Positions 1 through 11,395 of a stretch of DNA of 64,000 nt are shown here, one piece after another. A model generated the notes under the pieces. That model did no database searches. It was not told the origin of the DNA and saw only the letters and a list, made by a program, of their open reading frames with translations. Origin of the DNA: Amphibalanus amphitrite. Its lineage: Eukaryota; Arthropoda; Thecostraca; Balanomorpha; Balanidae. How positions within the stretch are numbered: position 1 is the stretch's first letter; each line of letters opens with the position of its first letter. The position numbers were made by a program, and so were the translations under genes. The stretch lies in the NCBI RefSeq assembly GCF_019059575.1, contig NW_024883032.1:62001-126000 (forward strand). The letters run 5' to 3'.

Positions 1-236
1 TTGTACGGGTACTACAGGTTCTCGAAGCCCCTTAGAAGAGCGTTCATGCGCGTAGCCATCCAGTAGTGAGAGTTCCATTAGGGTCGCTTCGCTGCTTGAG
101 CTCCCGACTAGATATTCTGCGGCCAATGAATATGGCCGCTTCAAGTCAGATGAAATCGATGAGCGCAAACAGCCGCGTCCGGCGATCTTGAAAGGTCCAA
201 TACTTCCTCTTTATTCCGGCAATACAACACGCGTTA
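1..236. other. Unannotated DNA at left edge
   Basis: No reading frame, repeat or RNA gene could be supported here. It is mixed-composition sequence leading up to the TA duplicated by the next element. Confidence 0.4.
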
Positions 237-238
237 TA

Positions 239-830
239 CAGGGTGACACAAAAAAGCGGTCATCACCAAAATTCGAATAACTTCGGAAGTTTTATTCAGA
301 TCATCACCAAACTTCGGCCACTTTAGGTCACACCTATGTAGCAGACATCCACCAGGTTTCAAGTCTTCACTACGAATACTTTTAGTACAGTGTGTGTTTT
401 ACGGACGCTCCACAATGTGCTCCAGGTGAGCGCCCCGGCGCTGCAGGGCGTAGGCACACCTGCATCCGGCGGGCAAAGTTGCCGATAACCCGATAAGAAT
501 AACGTTTCAGGGGTAGCACACCCCCTGAGCACTGTCTCCAGAGGCCATTGCACTCTGTAAAGTGCACAGCCATCGGGTTATCGACAACTTTGCCCGCCGG
601 ATGCAAGTGTGCCTACGCCCTGCAGCGCCGTGGCGCTCACCTGGAGCACATTGTGGAGCGTCAGTAAAACACACACTGTATTAAAAGTATTCGTAGTGAA
701 GACTTGAAACTTGGTGGATGTATGCTACATAGGTGTGACCTTAAGTGGCCGAAGTTTGGTGATGATCTGAATAAAACTTCCGAAGTTATTCGAAATTTGG
801 TGATGACCGTTTTTTTTTTGTGTCACCCTG
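239..830. mobile_element. Palindromic mariner/Tc1-like foldback element
   Basis: The element starts CAGGGTGACAC and ends GTGTCACCCTG, and is flanked by TA on both sides (237-238 and 831-832), as in Tc1/mariner insertions. The two halves are long inverted copies of each other, roughly 239-520 and 560-830, around a short centre near 530. Both arms read like the end of a mariner-type transposase: NFARRMQVCLR followed in another frame by HLEHIVER resembles the C-terminal NF..R...C....G.H.EH of mariner-like proteins. The element therefore looks like an inverted duplication of the 3' end of a mariner, leaving no catalytic region. It cannot encode a working transposase. The TA duplication and inverted arms are seen directly; the origin from a 3' end is inferred. 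Confidence 0.8.
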
Positions 831-832
831 TA

Positions 833-2319
833 GGTATTACCTACACAAGACCACGGATATGTCAAAAAGCACTTCACACAGTTCAGCCGCCGCGCTGTTG
901 CGTTAACCTAGAGAAAATCTAGCCATAACGTTTTAGCGTCAGAGGAAAAGAGAGGCAAAATCGCTGACATTTTTAACCCCAGTAAGGTTATATCTTCTGC
1001 CCATGTGATTGATAACTTTTGCCGAGGTTGACATGAAACAACTGTCACACAATTATTGCACATTGTACAAATACTTGTAAGAGTATTTGCATATACACTA
1101 AACACACCCATGAATGGAAAATAGAGTCACAGCGCATGCAAAAGCGTATCCGCATTCTGCATAGTGCATAATGCGTTTCGGATTCTACTACTCCCCGCAC
1201 CTATTGTGTCGCCTGCACCGCCACGAAACCACGTATGCGTTCCACCTTCATCTGAATTAACACTTTCAGGCTTAAAAAATGGTTCCCGCAATTAAAATAA
1301 ATATCCAACACAACGACAGGTTGACGTAACGTTTTGAACTTATGCACCACCTTCCGTCACGCAGACGTTTCTCTGTTCTGTTATCGTATATTCATGATTG
1401 GCGGTAGTTGGTATTACAAAATTTCACAGAGCCCATCCTACGGAGCACATTCCACAGAACACATTCCACCGAGCACATTCCACGAGTAAATTTCAACGAG
1501 CACATTTCAATCGGCATATTCCACGGGGCCTAAGACGAAGCACGTTCCACGAAGCAAGTTGGAGGAATACCATCGCGATGCATACAAACCAATGTTGCGC
1601 GCTCTTTTAGCGCCTCAAACTGTTTGCGCTGCAGTATCAACTATAAAGCTTTATACTGCCACCTGAGACTTATACCGCCATGTTTTAGGGATAGAAATAG
1701 CCAAGTTTTAAAGCAAATATGTTGGACGTCACTGGAACATAGCTACAAACGATAGAAACCTCCAGCATTTGCCTGGTATTCTAACTCCTAGTCCGTATTC
1801 TCGTAAAAACAAAAACAAATCGTCCCGTTGGCATGGAACCACAACACATTCAGAGAATATTACAACACGGGCCCTATTTCAAGCATTGCAACGCCAACAT
1901 CGCACGCACGCGTGCATCTCAATGTACCCGGCACACGACAAACACAGCATTCAGAGGGCACCAACAAGCAAGTCACGTTTCACATCAAAGGCAATCCAAA
2001 CACGATTACCAACCGCATCGAGAACAATCTGTCCCCGGCACTCGCTTCACGATGAAAGTACGAGCCGCACGCGCGTTGACGCAACGGTCACCGCTCGCCC
2101 GCACGTTTGCTGAAGTCATTTGGTGCTTCAGTACTTTTGTAACAGTTCGGTGACGACGCCACGAATCCACTGAAGCCTGACGCCGCTGACCACCTCTGGC
2201 CATCCGAGCCGAACGGCGACCTTCCCTGTTCCCAGAAGATATCTCCCTCACAGGGTGATAAACAGCGCCATCCGGCGGCAGGGCCGAAAGCTTACCTTCC
2301 TAGAGTCCGCCGGGCAGCG
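833..2319. other. Intergenic DNA, no gene recognised
   Basis: Apart from the degenerate tandem repeat at 1425-1565, no coding or RNA feature is supported. Short open frames at 1769-2251 overlap on both strands and look like nothing known. The 3' UTR of the minus-strand tsr2 gene should occupy the right end. No obvious minus-strand AATAAA was pinned down. Confidence 0.4.
1425..1565 (+). repeat. Degenerate tandem repeat (AGCACATTCCAC units)
   Basis: About eight imperfect units built on GAGCACATTCCAC follow each other with irregular spacing of roughly 12-18 bp. The open frame that runs through them (HRAHSTSKFQRAHFNRHIP) is a by-product of the repeat, not a recognisable protein. Confidence 0.6.
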
Positions 2320-5300
2320 CTACCGTCGTTTCCGGGCCACCGTCCAGCCATCCTCGTCTGTTTGCATTGACTCAGACTGTGGAGGGTCGCGCGCGGCGGG
2401 TCGGGACGGCCCTGGTGTCACCGGCGCCGCAGGGGACTCATCGTCGTCGTCAGGGTTCACAGCTGGGGCCTGCCGGAAGAAGCCAAATGATATGTTATTG
2501 ACATGGAATGGCGAACAAAACGTACCATACAATGACAAGAAAGTTCACCCGTCCGTCGTTTCCATTCTCAGGACATTTATATCCTTCTCCACGCCGCAAC
2601 CCTCGGTCCGGGCTGGACAAGCAGCTTTATCTCAGGCGGGCTGCTCCCTTGGAGCGGCACCGCTACTCCCAGGGAAGCACACCCGTAGCCAGGTGCAGAG
2701 AGTGCTTGGGGGGCTGGTCGGCCTGTCCTTCGGGACGGGCTGAGCCTCGGTGACTCACTAGGGTGCCTGCTCAGACCAATGTCTCCCCCTAATTCCTATC
2801 ATCCTTCCAGCTCTGAAATGGTCTTGTCAGACCGAAAGGGCCTAACACAAAAACAAGTAAACAAACAAACAAACAAACAGACAGACAAACAAGAATGATA
2901 TGATTTGAGCTGACCAATGAGTTATTGTATATTTCAGAGCTGAAATTACTTGACATTGTCAACTTTGGTAGAGCGATTGCTACATACACATCATGTGAGC
3001 GTCCATTATTGTTATTGACAATAATTGACCAATGAATGGCACCACACAGTTTCTAGAGACCGGCACCACTTGAAGTGGGACATTTTAGAATTATGTTCCG
3101 AGCTACGCGATAATGGAAATGAGCTTTCAGAAAAGTGAGTTATGTGGATAACAGCAACAGCTGGGACCGATAAACCAGCGCCGCGCTGAAAACAACACTA
3201 ACCGCTCTGGCCGCCAATGTTTATTAAGGAGGCCATATATCATCACGCCTTTCCGAAGATTCTGCCACGGGGGGATGACATGCACGAGCTTCCGAATCCC
3301 AGTTGTGGGAGAGTCGGGCATCTCAGTAGTGAGAAAGTCGGACCTCCCAGCTATACAGTGGTGAGAGCCGGTACGAGACGAACTCTATAATCAATTGCGA
3401 CGAGCATAATTTACGGTCAATTGGTCGTATTCTAGGCCAGATTGAGGCATAATTAACGAGATTGACCAACTACGATTATTAGAGAAAGGCATTCGATCCC
3501 AATTTTTCCAGTATCTCCGGGATATATCAAACACTATTCTTACAAGCGCCTGCGCCCTGCCAACAAGTCCTGATGTGCGACTAGGTTTTCATCTAAAAAA
3601 TTATCATAAACAAAGAGTTCGAACTTTCAAGACATTGCTATGCAGTGTGCACATCAGCTAGCAGCTTTCCACCTCGCACCTGTCTTTGCCCGCTGGGACA
3701 TCTCACAAACTCCCGGCTTCCTCGTCATGTAGGTGCTTGTCTGTGCCCGATGAGGTCGCCCGGCTTGGGTAGTTACTCGTTAAGTACCCTCTATGTGTGT
3801 ATTCGCTACTCATGCTCCTACCAGCAGTGCGTTCTCCCTGTCTGTGTTAGTCAAGTACCTGTCTGAGACTCCGACTGGCCGCTGGCACCGCTGGTACATC
3901 ACCCCGTGGTCCACTGAGAAGGACACCACTCCTTCCCGTGCCTGTCTGATCACCCCTCCCGCCCATAGGTACCTGTCTGTGACGGCTGTGACACCGCACC
4001 CGAGATGTGCCCGCTGGGACATCTCACATAACTCCTGGCTTCCCAACCAGGCACGTGACTGCTTGGGTCGGCCAACACGGGTAATTAGTAGTTACCCTCT
4101 GTGTGTGTACTCATGCTCCTCCCAGCACTGCGTTCTCCCTGTCTGTATCTGAAGTGTACCAGTCTGAGCTAAGACACTGGCCGCTGGTGCATCCAAAATT
4201 CCTTTACTACTCAGGTTGGTTCACTAGGGAAATAAAGGCGCCGTGGTGACGTCATCAGAGGAAATCATTCACGTTCAAATGAAGGGGTCATTTGAATCGC
4301 TGATTTTGGCTCGATATAGTCCTTTTTTTAGTTTCAGCCCCATTTATCGTAATGAGGCAAACTCATTGTTACATTGGTGCAGCTTTTGATGACTCATAGT
4401 CGTTTTTTTTCTTTCTCCACCTCGCTCGAAAGATGATGAAATTTGCATGCATGCCTATGGGTGAAGGGAGATTCTACCACCGTGGTGACGTCACGATAAA
4501 GGGATTCTGGAGCTCGTGAACGGGGGCTGGGTGCATCACCCGGCCCCCATGCCTGTCTGTGTTCACTGGGACACCACTCTAACCCGTACCTGTCTGTTCA
4601 GTGTTCACCTCTCCCCTCCCGTGCCGGTTTGTGACTCCTGAGACACCTAACCTGTCTGTGCCCGCTGGGACATCTCACGCGACTCCCGGCTTCCCAGTCC
4701 CGTCCCGTACCTGTCTGTGCCCGCTGAGGTCGGCCAGAGTGGGTAGTTACTATCTGTGTGTGTAAGGCTCCTCCCAGGTTTGCGTTCTCCCGCCCCGTAC
4801 CTGTCTATGTCCACTGAGGTCGGTCAGAGTGGGTAGTTACTATCTGTATGTGTAAGGCTCCTCCCAGGTTTGCGTTCTCCCGCCCCGTACCTGTCTATGT
4901 CCACTGAGGTCGGCGGGCGCCGGCAGCTTGGCCAGCTCGGCAGTCACCTCCTCGGCCCTGCCGGCGGCACAGGCGCGGAAGCCGCTGCACAGGGCGCCGC
5001 ACACCAGCTCCAGAGAGCCGTCCTGGATCCACGTGTCCAGCTCCGTGTTCAGAATCTCCGCCAGAAAGTCGGTCACTTCGTCCGGGTATAGGTCCGCTGG
5101 GGGAGGGAGGGGTAGGTCAGTTGGGGGCGTCGGTGCAGGAGGGAATAGATAGACATTCAGTTTCTGTGTGGGGTACATAACAGCAGATATACTCAGAGGA
5201 ATTACAAGTAAACTTTTAAATCTATTCTGCATGAAGAAGCACAGTTCTGCAGAGGAAAGAACAATGTGACTGCAAGCACTTTCATAATTATGAGGTGCGA

Positions 5301-5906
5301 ATAAAATATTTCCATTTTAAGTCTGACACAGAGTTACATAAATAAAAATTGTTAATCTTATTAAATCGTTTACTGAGTTACTCACTAGGTGGGAACGGTA
5401 AGATAACATGGTGGAAAAACTCACCATTCTCATAAAAGAAGGTTTCTGTTGAATCTATGAGCCAGGAGAAGAACTCTAATCCAATGGGACCAGGCATAAC
5501 TTCTCGCAAGGCAAGCTGCAAATAAAAAGAATAATAGGTGATGAATAACTTTGATAATTCATAGCAAATAAGGAAAATTCTAAAACATTGATGACTAATG
5601 GTTAGTGAGTAGTGACTACATATAAGCAGTACATAAGTTAGGTCTAATATACTGATACAATATACATATTTTGCACCTTAAGTACCAAAACACCCAAAAC
5701 AGAAAGAACTGCATGAATTTTGAAACAGCACATATTATAAAAAGATGTACCAAGCAGAAGCTCTCTAACAATGTCCACTCTGGATTCAAACAATACTTTT
5801 TGAAAACTGGGATATCATTAGGAAGTACCTGAAGTGAAGACCAAGTCTTGAAGTGTCTCTCCACACATTCCCTGAATACAGGATGTCTGGCAGAACCTGA
5901 TGCCAT
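2320..5906 (-). CDS. tsr2: Pre-rRNA-processing protein TSR2 homologue (four coding exons)
   Basis: TSR2 escorts ribosomal protein eS26 (Rps26) to pre-40S particles and is needed for late 18S rRNA maturation. I read four coding exons: 5829-5906, 5425-5515, 4891-5096 and 2320-2469. All three introns are GT-AG, with phases 0, 1 and 0, giving a protein of about 174 residues (human about 191). Exon 1 starts at MASGSARHPVF and has the W..LQ motif. Exon 2 encodes the helix LEFFSWLIDSTETFFYEN. Exon 3 carries the most diagnostic part, ADLYPDEVTDFLAEILNTEL followed by DGSLELV, matching the family signature DEVEDFLAEILNTEFDT..EDGSL. Exon 4 encodes an acidic tail ending in DEDGWTVARKRR, the conserved DGWT.VRR.. 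C-terminus. The GFGG-like motif usual after W..LQLA is replaced by PGPIG. The stop is TAG at 2320-2322. A possible non-ATG upstream extension was ignored because the ATG at 5904-5906 aligns with family starts. Intron 3 (2470-4890) is enlarged by minisatellites. Confidence 0.88.
2848..2893 (+). repeat. AAAC/AGAC microsatellite in tsr2 intron 3
   Basis: A run of AAAC units passes into CAGACAGACAAAC. It lies in the last intron of the minus-strand tsr2 gene. Confidence 0.75.
3660..4705. repeat. Dispersed degenerate copies of the tsr2 exon-3-end repeat
   Basis: The words CCTGTCTGTG, CCCGCTGGGACATCTCAC and TGCGTTCTCCCTGTCTGTG recur many times with varied spacing, for example near 3682, 3749, 3835, 3970, 4012, 4132 and 4650-4680. 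They are diverged relatives of the regular 90-bp array that follows. The block at 4200-4540 between them instead holds two copies of a GTGGTGACGTCA sequence (near 4232 and 4482) and is otherwise unassigned. All of this lies in tsr2 intron 3. Confidence 0.6.
4706..4915. repeat. 90-bp minisatellite spanning the tsr2 exon 3 splice donor
   Basis: The word CTGTCTRTG starts at 4711, 4801 and 4891, an exact 90-bp period. The third unit is the end of tsr2 exon 3 plus its donor: on the minus strand CTCAGTGGACATAGACAG then GTACGGGG. The unit at 4801 matches it through both the exon part and the donor, and the one at 4711 is nearly the same. The gene therefore has at least two spare GTACGGG donors downstream of the real one. 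Reading through from the real donor meets an in-frame TAG at 4840-4842. Confidence 0.85.
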
Positions 5907-7298
5907 CCTCAAGTCTTGAATTTCAGTGACTTGTTCAGGCAAAGATTTACCTGAAACGTGTCAGTGAAAAGTTTCAGCAAGGAAGGTAAAAAAAGCTAAT
6001 TGTAAGAAAAATCAAAGTCAGACTAAACTTATGTGTCAAACACCACTGGCCTGGCCAGGCATGGCACCTGGCAACAAAGAATGGCCATTTGATGAGATCT
6101 CAATCTTATGAAAGTTGGGTCAACCAGAACTGGGCACTCACAGTCACACTGTGATAAAGCTTATGTCTTTAGCATATTAATGGGGTAGGTAACTCAGCTG
6201 GTGCTTAATTTGTGGTATTGCAGAATACAGATTTCCAGCACGATGCACATGAAAATGACATTGTGCCGTGCACACAGATTTTGCACAGATCAGATTGGCG
6301 CAGCCCACAATGCCCTCTATAGTCTATACCTAAGGACATGCTCAACTGTTGTGGTATGATGCACAATTCTGGCAAGATAAATGGTTGATAGGAAACATAG
6401 ACCACCTTTCCTGTTTCCATGGCCACTTTCCTGTTTCCATGGCCACTCATGATCCGGATCAGCAAATTTAAATCTTATAATATTTCTAAAACTCTTTTCA
6501 CAGGCTATAATTCAGAGTGGATTAGGCTCATACGATCAGTGAATTCCTTATTTCAATTTTCATAGGTATACCTATTGGCTGCTATAATGGATTAGCTAAT
6601 CCACTTTTGCTGATCCGAAGCATAGGTGCCCATAGAAACTGGGCTATATTCAACAAGTGGACATGAACAATTTCTACTAGGTAGGTTGAAACATTTTACT
6701 TTTGCAAGCACAAACTTTTCAAGTTGGTAAGCCCTTGTTCCCTGATGCAGGCTGACGCTACTGCTAGCTTATCCCCACCTTATCCCCTTGGCCGTCCACT
6801 CATTCCTGGCTAGAACGAGGTGAATTACCTAGAAATAAAATCCCAATAAAATGCAATTAGGAATATAAAGTCGAATCAAGTTATGATAATTGATAAACAC
6901 TTGGTTCACTTGGACATACGACACCACTTTACACACTGACACACGTGCGCCGTGCAGCTGCACAAGTATAAGCACTGAACTCTATAATGTGGAATGCGCG
7001 CGTATTTACAAATTGCAACCGAGCTCCGCCGTGGGGTAAGGTGGGCAGGGGTTTTCACACTACGGCTGCGGTTGAACTACCGTCTGTGGTAGAAACTTCA
7101 GGACGATGGCGCGTTTCATACGAAATGTGGCGCAATGTTTGTTTGCTTCCGAACTTGTACTGTTATTGCTGTGAATTCTTGAAGTGGGAGTGTTTCAATA
7201 ACAATTTGTGGATTATTTGAGTTTCTTTATATAAACATAGAATAGTATTATGAAACATTGTGTGGAAACTGCAAATACTGATATGATCAATTACTTAG
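5907..7298. other. 5' flank of tsr2 and intergenic DNA
   Basis: No second gene could be supported. A 13-14 bp unit (CTTTCCTGTTTCCATGGCCA) is tandemly doubled at about 6407-6445. A block of about 40 bp at 6999-7038 (CGCGTATTTACAAATTGC and onward) recurs inverted at 13743-13782. The GC-richer stretch 6985-7140, with GATGGCGCG-like words, could include a promoter, but no TATA box or initiator can be assigned. Confidence 0.35.
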
Positions 7299-7383
7299 TT
7301 TGGGAATTGATACACATTTTATAGATTTGTCTGGCAAACGCAGTTTGGGAATTGATACACATTTTATAGATTTGTCTGGCAAA
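7299..7383 (+). repeat. Two-copy tandem repeat (45-bp period)
   Basis: TTTGGGAATTGATACACATT and the following bases up to CTGGCAAA occur twice in direct order with starts at 7299 and 7344. The copies are identical over about 40 bp, which suggests a recent duplication. Confidence 0.85.
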
Positions 7384-7961
7384 TGGTGTAACAAACCTCA
7401 AGCCTATCATGATCTGAAGCTGTTGTAACAAATCAAAATTGCTTTGATGTTACGTAGTACCTTGTTGGAAAGACTGGAGCATGGTTCAAGATGATGTGTA
7501 AAAATTCAAGATTTGTGGGAAAGCTTGTGACTGAAGAATGAAAACAGTTCAATATGATGGCTCAATCAAACATGGAAATGGACAACAAAAGTAGAGTTTC
7601 AACATTCCAGCATGTGAGAATAACTTCAGAAATTCATAATTCTTGTAGTATTGCATTCTTCTTATGTACAGTTATAGGTTTTGCTAGGGTATTTAAAATT
7701 CATTGTGTCAGTTGAGATATAGATGGATTGCGGACAAATTTTAGAATCATTGCATGGTAGCTAGGTATAAGGTACTTGTTCGGTAAAAAGGTATGTGATG
7801 AATGCCATGAGAAGGTTTTTTTATGATTTAATATATGGTCGTTGTTGTACCTACAAAAATGCAAGCTTACTAGCAACTAGTTTCTGAATCAAATCGAAAG
7901 TGTTTGCCATGAATGTTAATATGTACCTGCAAAGTATGTTAATAAATTTGTGTGATGTTGA
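7384..7961. other. AT-rich intergenic DNA
   Basis: AT-rich sequence with no supported coding, RNA or repeat feature. Confidence 0.4.
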
Positions 7962-7969
7962 CCAGAGAG

Positions 7970-8341
7970 CAGGGATGCGGAGCCGTGGAAATTTCAGACG
8001 GCTCCGGCTCCGGTTCCGGCTCCGGAGAAAAAAATCGGCTCCGGCTCCGGCTCCGGCTCCGGGTGAAATGTCATGGCGGCTCCGGCTCCGGCTCCGGCTC
8101 CGAGTAAAATGATCCGGCTCCGGCGGCTCCGGCTCCGGCTTCTACTCAGTACATCCACTATGCGATCAATTAAATACGGGTTGAAGAAAAAAGGCGATGG
8201 GATTGGTACACGTTGCTTCTGTATTTGTATAACAAGGCTATTTTGAATACCACATTGTTTTACGCCTTGTACTGTCAAACCGAACTAGGTAAATAATTGT
8301 TCCCTCGTAAGAAAAGGAGCCGGAGTCGCCCCCTTTTTTGA

Positions 8342-8385
<44 letters not shown>

Positions 8386-8393
8386 CATCCCTG
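7970..8393. mobile_element. hAT-type MITE packed with GGCTCC repeats
   Basis: The element begins CAGGGATGCGGAGCC and ends GGCTCCGCATCCCTG. The 8-bp sequence CCAGAGAG occurs on both sides (7962-7969 and 8394-8401), the target duplication length expected of hAT elements. Most of both arms consists of the hexamer GGCTCC, in three blocks (about 8010-8075, 8079-8145 and 8341-8387). Open frames here encode only Arg/Leu or Ala/Gly/Pro low-complexity peptides and are not genes. There is no transposase, so it is non-autonomous. Confidence 0.88.
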
Positions 8394-8401
8394 CCAGAGA
8401 G

Positions 8402-8900
8402 CTTTATCATCTGGGCATTTATGTCGCTTCTTACATTAGGTGTTAAGCATAGTAATTACGGATGAACTTTGTGCCAATATCTTCAATGCACAATGTATGT
8501 AGCATGTCTACAACCCTCACTGATCCTGCTATAGCTATAGGCATTTGGCACCAGCAAGACCAAGGGCATGAACTTCACAGTTGCTCAACCTTTTGTCATG
8601 TAACACCAGTCACTTTTTTATAGTGCACATAGCAGTGCACACAACAATGTGCAGAGGGCCTACACAAAAACAACATGATTAGTGTGCACTATGCACAGGA
8701 TTGTACCCTGATAATTTGAATATTTTGATCACTCAACAGTCAACAGTCAGGAGATAACTATTAAATATCACATTTATTATACATCACTTGTCAAACAAGA
8801 GCATGATGATTGATGACACACATTTTGACAAGCAATCATGGTAGTATTCCAATAAGTTGGACAGCCATCTCCCTGGGCGTCATTTTTTTCCAGGAAGGTA
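8402..8900. other. Intergenic DNA, nothing recognised
   Basis: AT-rich sequence with a few TGCACA-type words near 8630-8690. No gene or clear repeat is supported. Confidence 0.4.
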
Positions 8901-10988
8901 ACCGCAGGTTGTTTGAAAAGACAAACACTATTCGTTAGAATTGTGTTTTTCTATTGAAAAACAACCGGAGCGGTCCTTCTCCGGGCTATGTTTTGCAAGT
9001 CTGGCCGCGAATCAGTACAACTTGACCGGGGCCTAAACGAATCGCTCAATCTTCGTAAAAATGTCAGGGTATGGGCTCCAGCAGGCGATCTACCTGATGG
9101 CACTGGTCGCTACTCGCTTAAAACCTCGTGGCACGTGGCACGTGCGTTTCAATTTTCGCCCATGTTAAGTCAACGGGGTTTTGGACACTTTTTGCGCGAT
9201 CGCGAATGGCGGAAAAACGAGCCAAGAAGGCGGTGGTTTTCTTTCTAGAATTTTATGGCAAACATGTTTGGGTACACGCTAGTGTGCGCCGTATACCCCT
9301 CAGAATTTCGTAACGTGCCTTTGAACGAGGTCAAAGTTGAACTTTTTTCGCTCCCCATGTTAAGTCAATGGACGTTTTTGCAGAGACATTTTCATTCGTT
9401 CATTGCACAAAATTATATGATACGATTTTGTTTAAACTTGCAGGACCTGTTGAGAAACGACCATAGAACATGTTGTTTTGCTTCGTTTTGAAATATAATG
9501 GCCCGTTTTGGGGTAATCGGCACGTGCATTTTCCCATAGGGTTAACATGGGAAAAATTAAAATGCGATTTGCGAAAAATTTCGTCAATTATATTTGCTGA
9601 TATTTTTAGGGTCGGATCTCGGGCTGGCACCCCAACTGACGGTGGTAATTACTTAAAATATAATTGACAAAATTTCGGGTAATCGTCACAAACAGTTACC
9701 CCATGTTGAGCCTATGGCGATTTCGAAATATTATTTTCAAATCGATTTTGTGAAAAATTTCCACGTTAGATTTTGAAAATGTTCCAATATGTTGTGCCCC
9801 GGGGTTTCGGCTACCACAAGGTATGGGTCAGATATGAGGCGATTGAAAAGCACGTGCCACGTGCAAACGTGTTTGATGGGGTAACCTCCGGGAAAATCCG
9901 ACATTGGCCTACTTGGGGTCCTATGGCGTGGAAACGACTTCAACTAGCGACACCAAATCAGTGCAGCCGGTGAGCAGATGAGTCCAGCTTGTCGCACTAG
10001 TGGTCACGTGTCGCACGTGCTATTGCACGTGCCGTGGCACGGGGTCAATTTTGGTGCTTAAGTATACTAGCATTGTGAAATGCAAGGAGTGGGGGAAATA
10101 GCCGTCAGGCCGTCAGTTTTTGTGATAGGGTCGATCTGAAAACGGGTTTAGGCACAGAATGAAGGGGGCTAAAAAACTGCTATCTCGGATTTTTTGTAAA
10201 ATGAAAAATTTAAAATTCTGGGGAAATTATATGTTCGAAAGGTGAAATTTCCTAAAATTTTCCCGTTTTTCGAGTTTAGCCGTCCACTGTTCAGAGACGT
10301 TGACACCGGCCGGGGTCATCTTTTACATGCTGATGGCCACGTCGATGGGTCATCACGTGGCGTGAACGGTAAAGCTATCAGAGGTCCGGCACGTGCCACG
10401 TGGCCACGTGTTTGAGTCGCGTACCTCCCAGATTATCGTGTGTTTGCCGATTTGTGGCCTTATAGCACGAAAACAGCACAAGCCAGGAACACTGAAATAG
10501 TGCAATCAGTGAGGGGACAAGTCCTGCTTACACTAACGGCGGTCACGTGGCACACGTGCAAATTTGGGCACCTCCGTTGCGGAGATATTTTATAGTGAAA
10601 TATTCAAATGAACATAACTTTGTCAGTTTAAGTCCAATTGGGCTAGACTTTGGTGGGTGGATAAAATTGTTAAGCGACAGGAACAAATGCGCCACGTTTG
10701 TCGCAGTGCGCCACGTTTGTCTCAAAGCGCCATTTTTGCCACAAATCACAGAATGTGCGTAACTTTATCGAACATGGGACGATTAGGATGCGCTTTGATT
10801 GAGGGCTGGCTGCTTAAACGGCAGATATGAATACACCACACTTGCCGCAAGGCGCCATATTTGTCTTAACCGCAGGTTGTTGTTTCATTAGATTCAAGAT
10901 AGCACACCGACTCCGGTTAGCACACCGACTCCGGTCTGCACGTGCAAGGCTCATCCTCTCGTTTGGCGGCGGGCGTTTTTGCTGCGTA
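8901..10988. repeat. Unclassified repeat rich in CACGTG, opening with ACCGCAGGTTGTTTGA
   Basis: The first 330 bases or so (8901-9230) are a direct copy of 10989-11320, including ACAACCGGAGCGGTC and CACGTGGCACGTGC. A third ACCGCAGGTTGTT lies at about 10875. The interval carries many CACGTG palindromes, often paired as CACGTGCCACGTGC (near 9131, 9851, 10006, 10025, 10390, 10545). No protein is recognisable. A matching right end for the 8901 copy was not found, so its true limit is uncertain. The whole interval to 11395 may be one composite element. Confidence 0.55.
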
Positions 10989-11395
10989 ACCGCAGGTTGT
11001 TTGAAAAGACAAACACTATTCGTTAGAATTGTGTTTTTCTATTGAAAAACAACCGGAGCGGTCGTTCTCCGGGCTATGTTTTGCAAGTCTGGCCGCGAAT
11101 TGGGGCAACTTGAGCGGGGCCTAGACGAATCGCTCAATCTTCGTAAAAAGTTCAGGGTATGGGCTCCCGGAGGCGATCTACCTGATGGCACCGGTCGCTA
11201 CTCGCTTAAAACCTCGTGGCACGTGGCACGTGCGATTCCATTTTCCCCATGTTAAGTCAATAGGGTTTTGAACACTTTTTGCGCGATCGCGAATAGCGGA
11301 AAAAATCGCGGAACAAGGTATGGTTTGCTGCACACCATTTTATGACCGACACGTTCAGGTACTTTACAAAGGTGCTTGCTCAAACAACCTGCGGT
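10989..11395. mobile_element. MITE with 16-bp perfect terminal inverted repeats
   Basis: It begins ACCGCAGGTTGTTTGA and ends with the exact reverse complement TCAAACAACCTGCGGT. Internally it matches 8901-9230. A target duplication is not clear, so the superfamily stays open. It carries CACGTGGCACGTGC near 11219. Confidence 0.7.

Noticed and set aside
7900-8278. Arg/Leu- and Ala/Gly-rich open frames over the GGCTCC arrays
   Set aside because: Low-complexity translations of a hexamer repeat inside a MITE.
8901-11320. An LTR retrotransposon between the direct repeats at 8901 and 10989
   Set aside because: No primer site, gag or pol frame lies between them, and the second copy has its own inverted ends like a DNA element.
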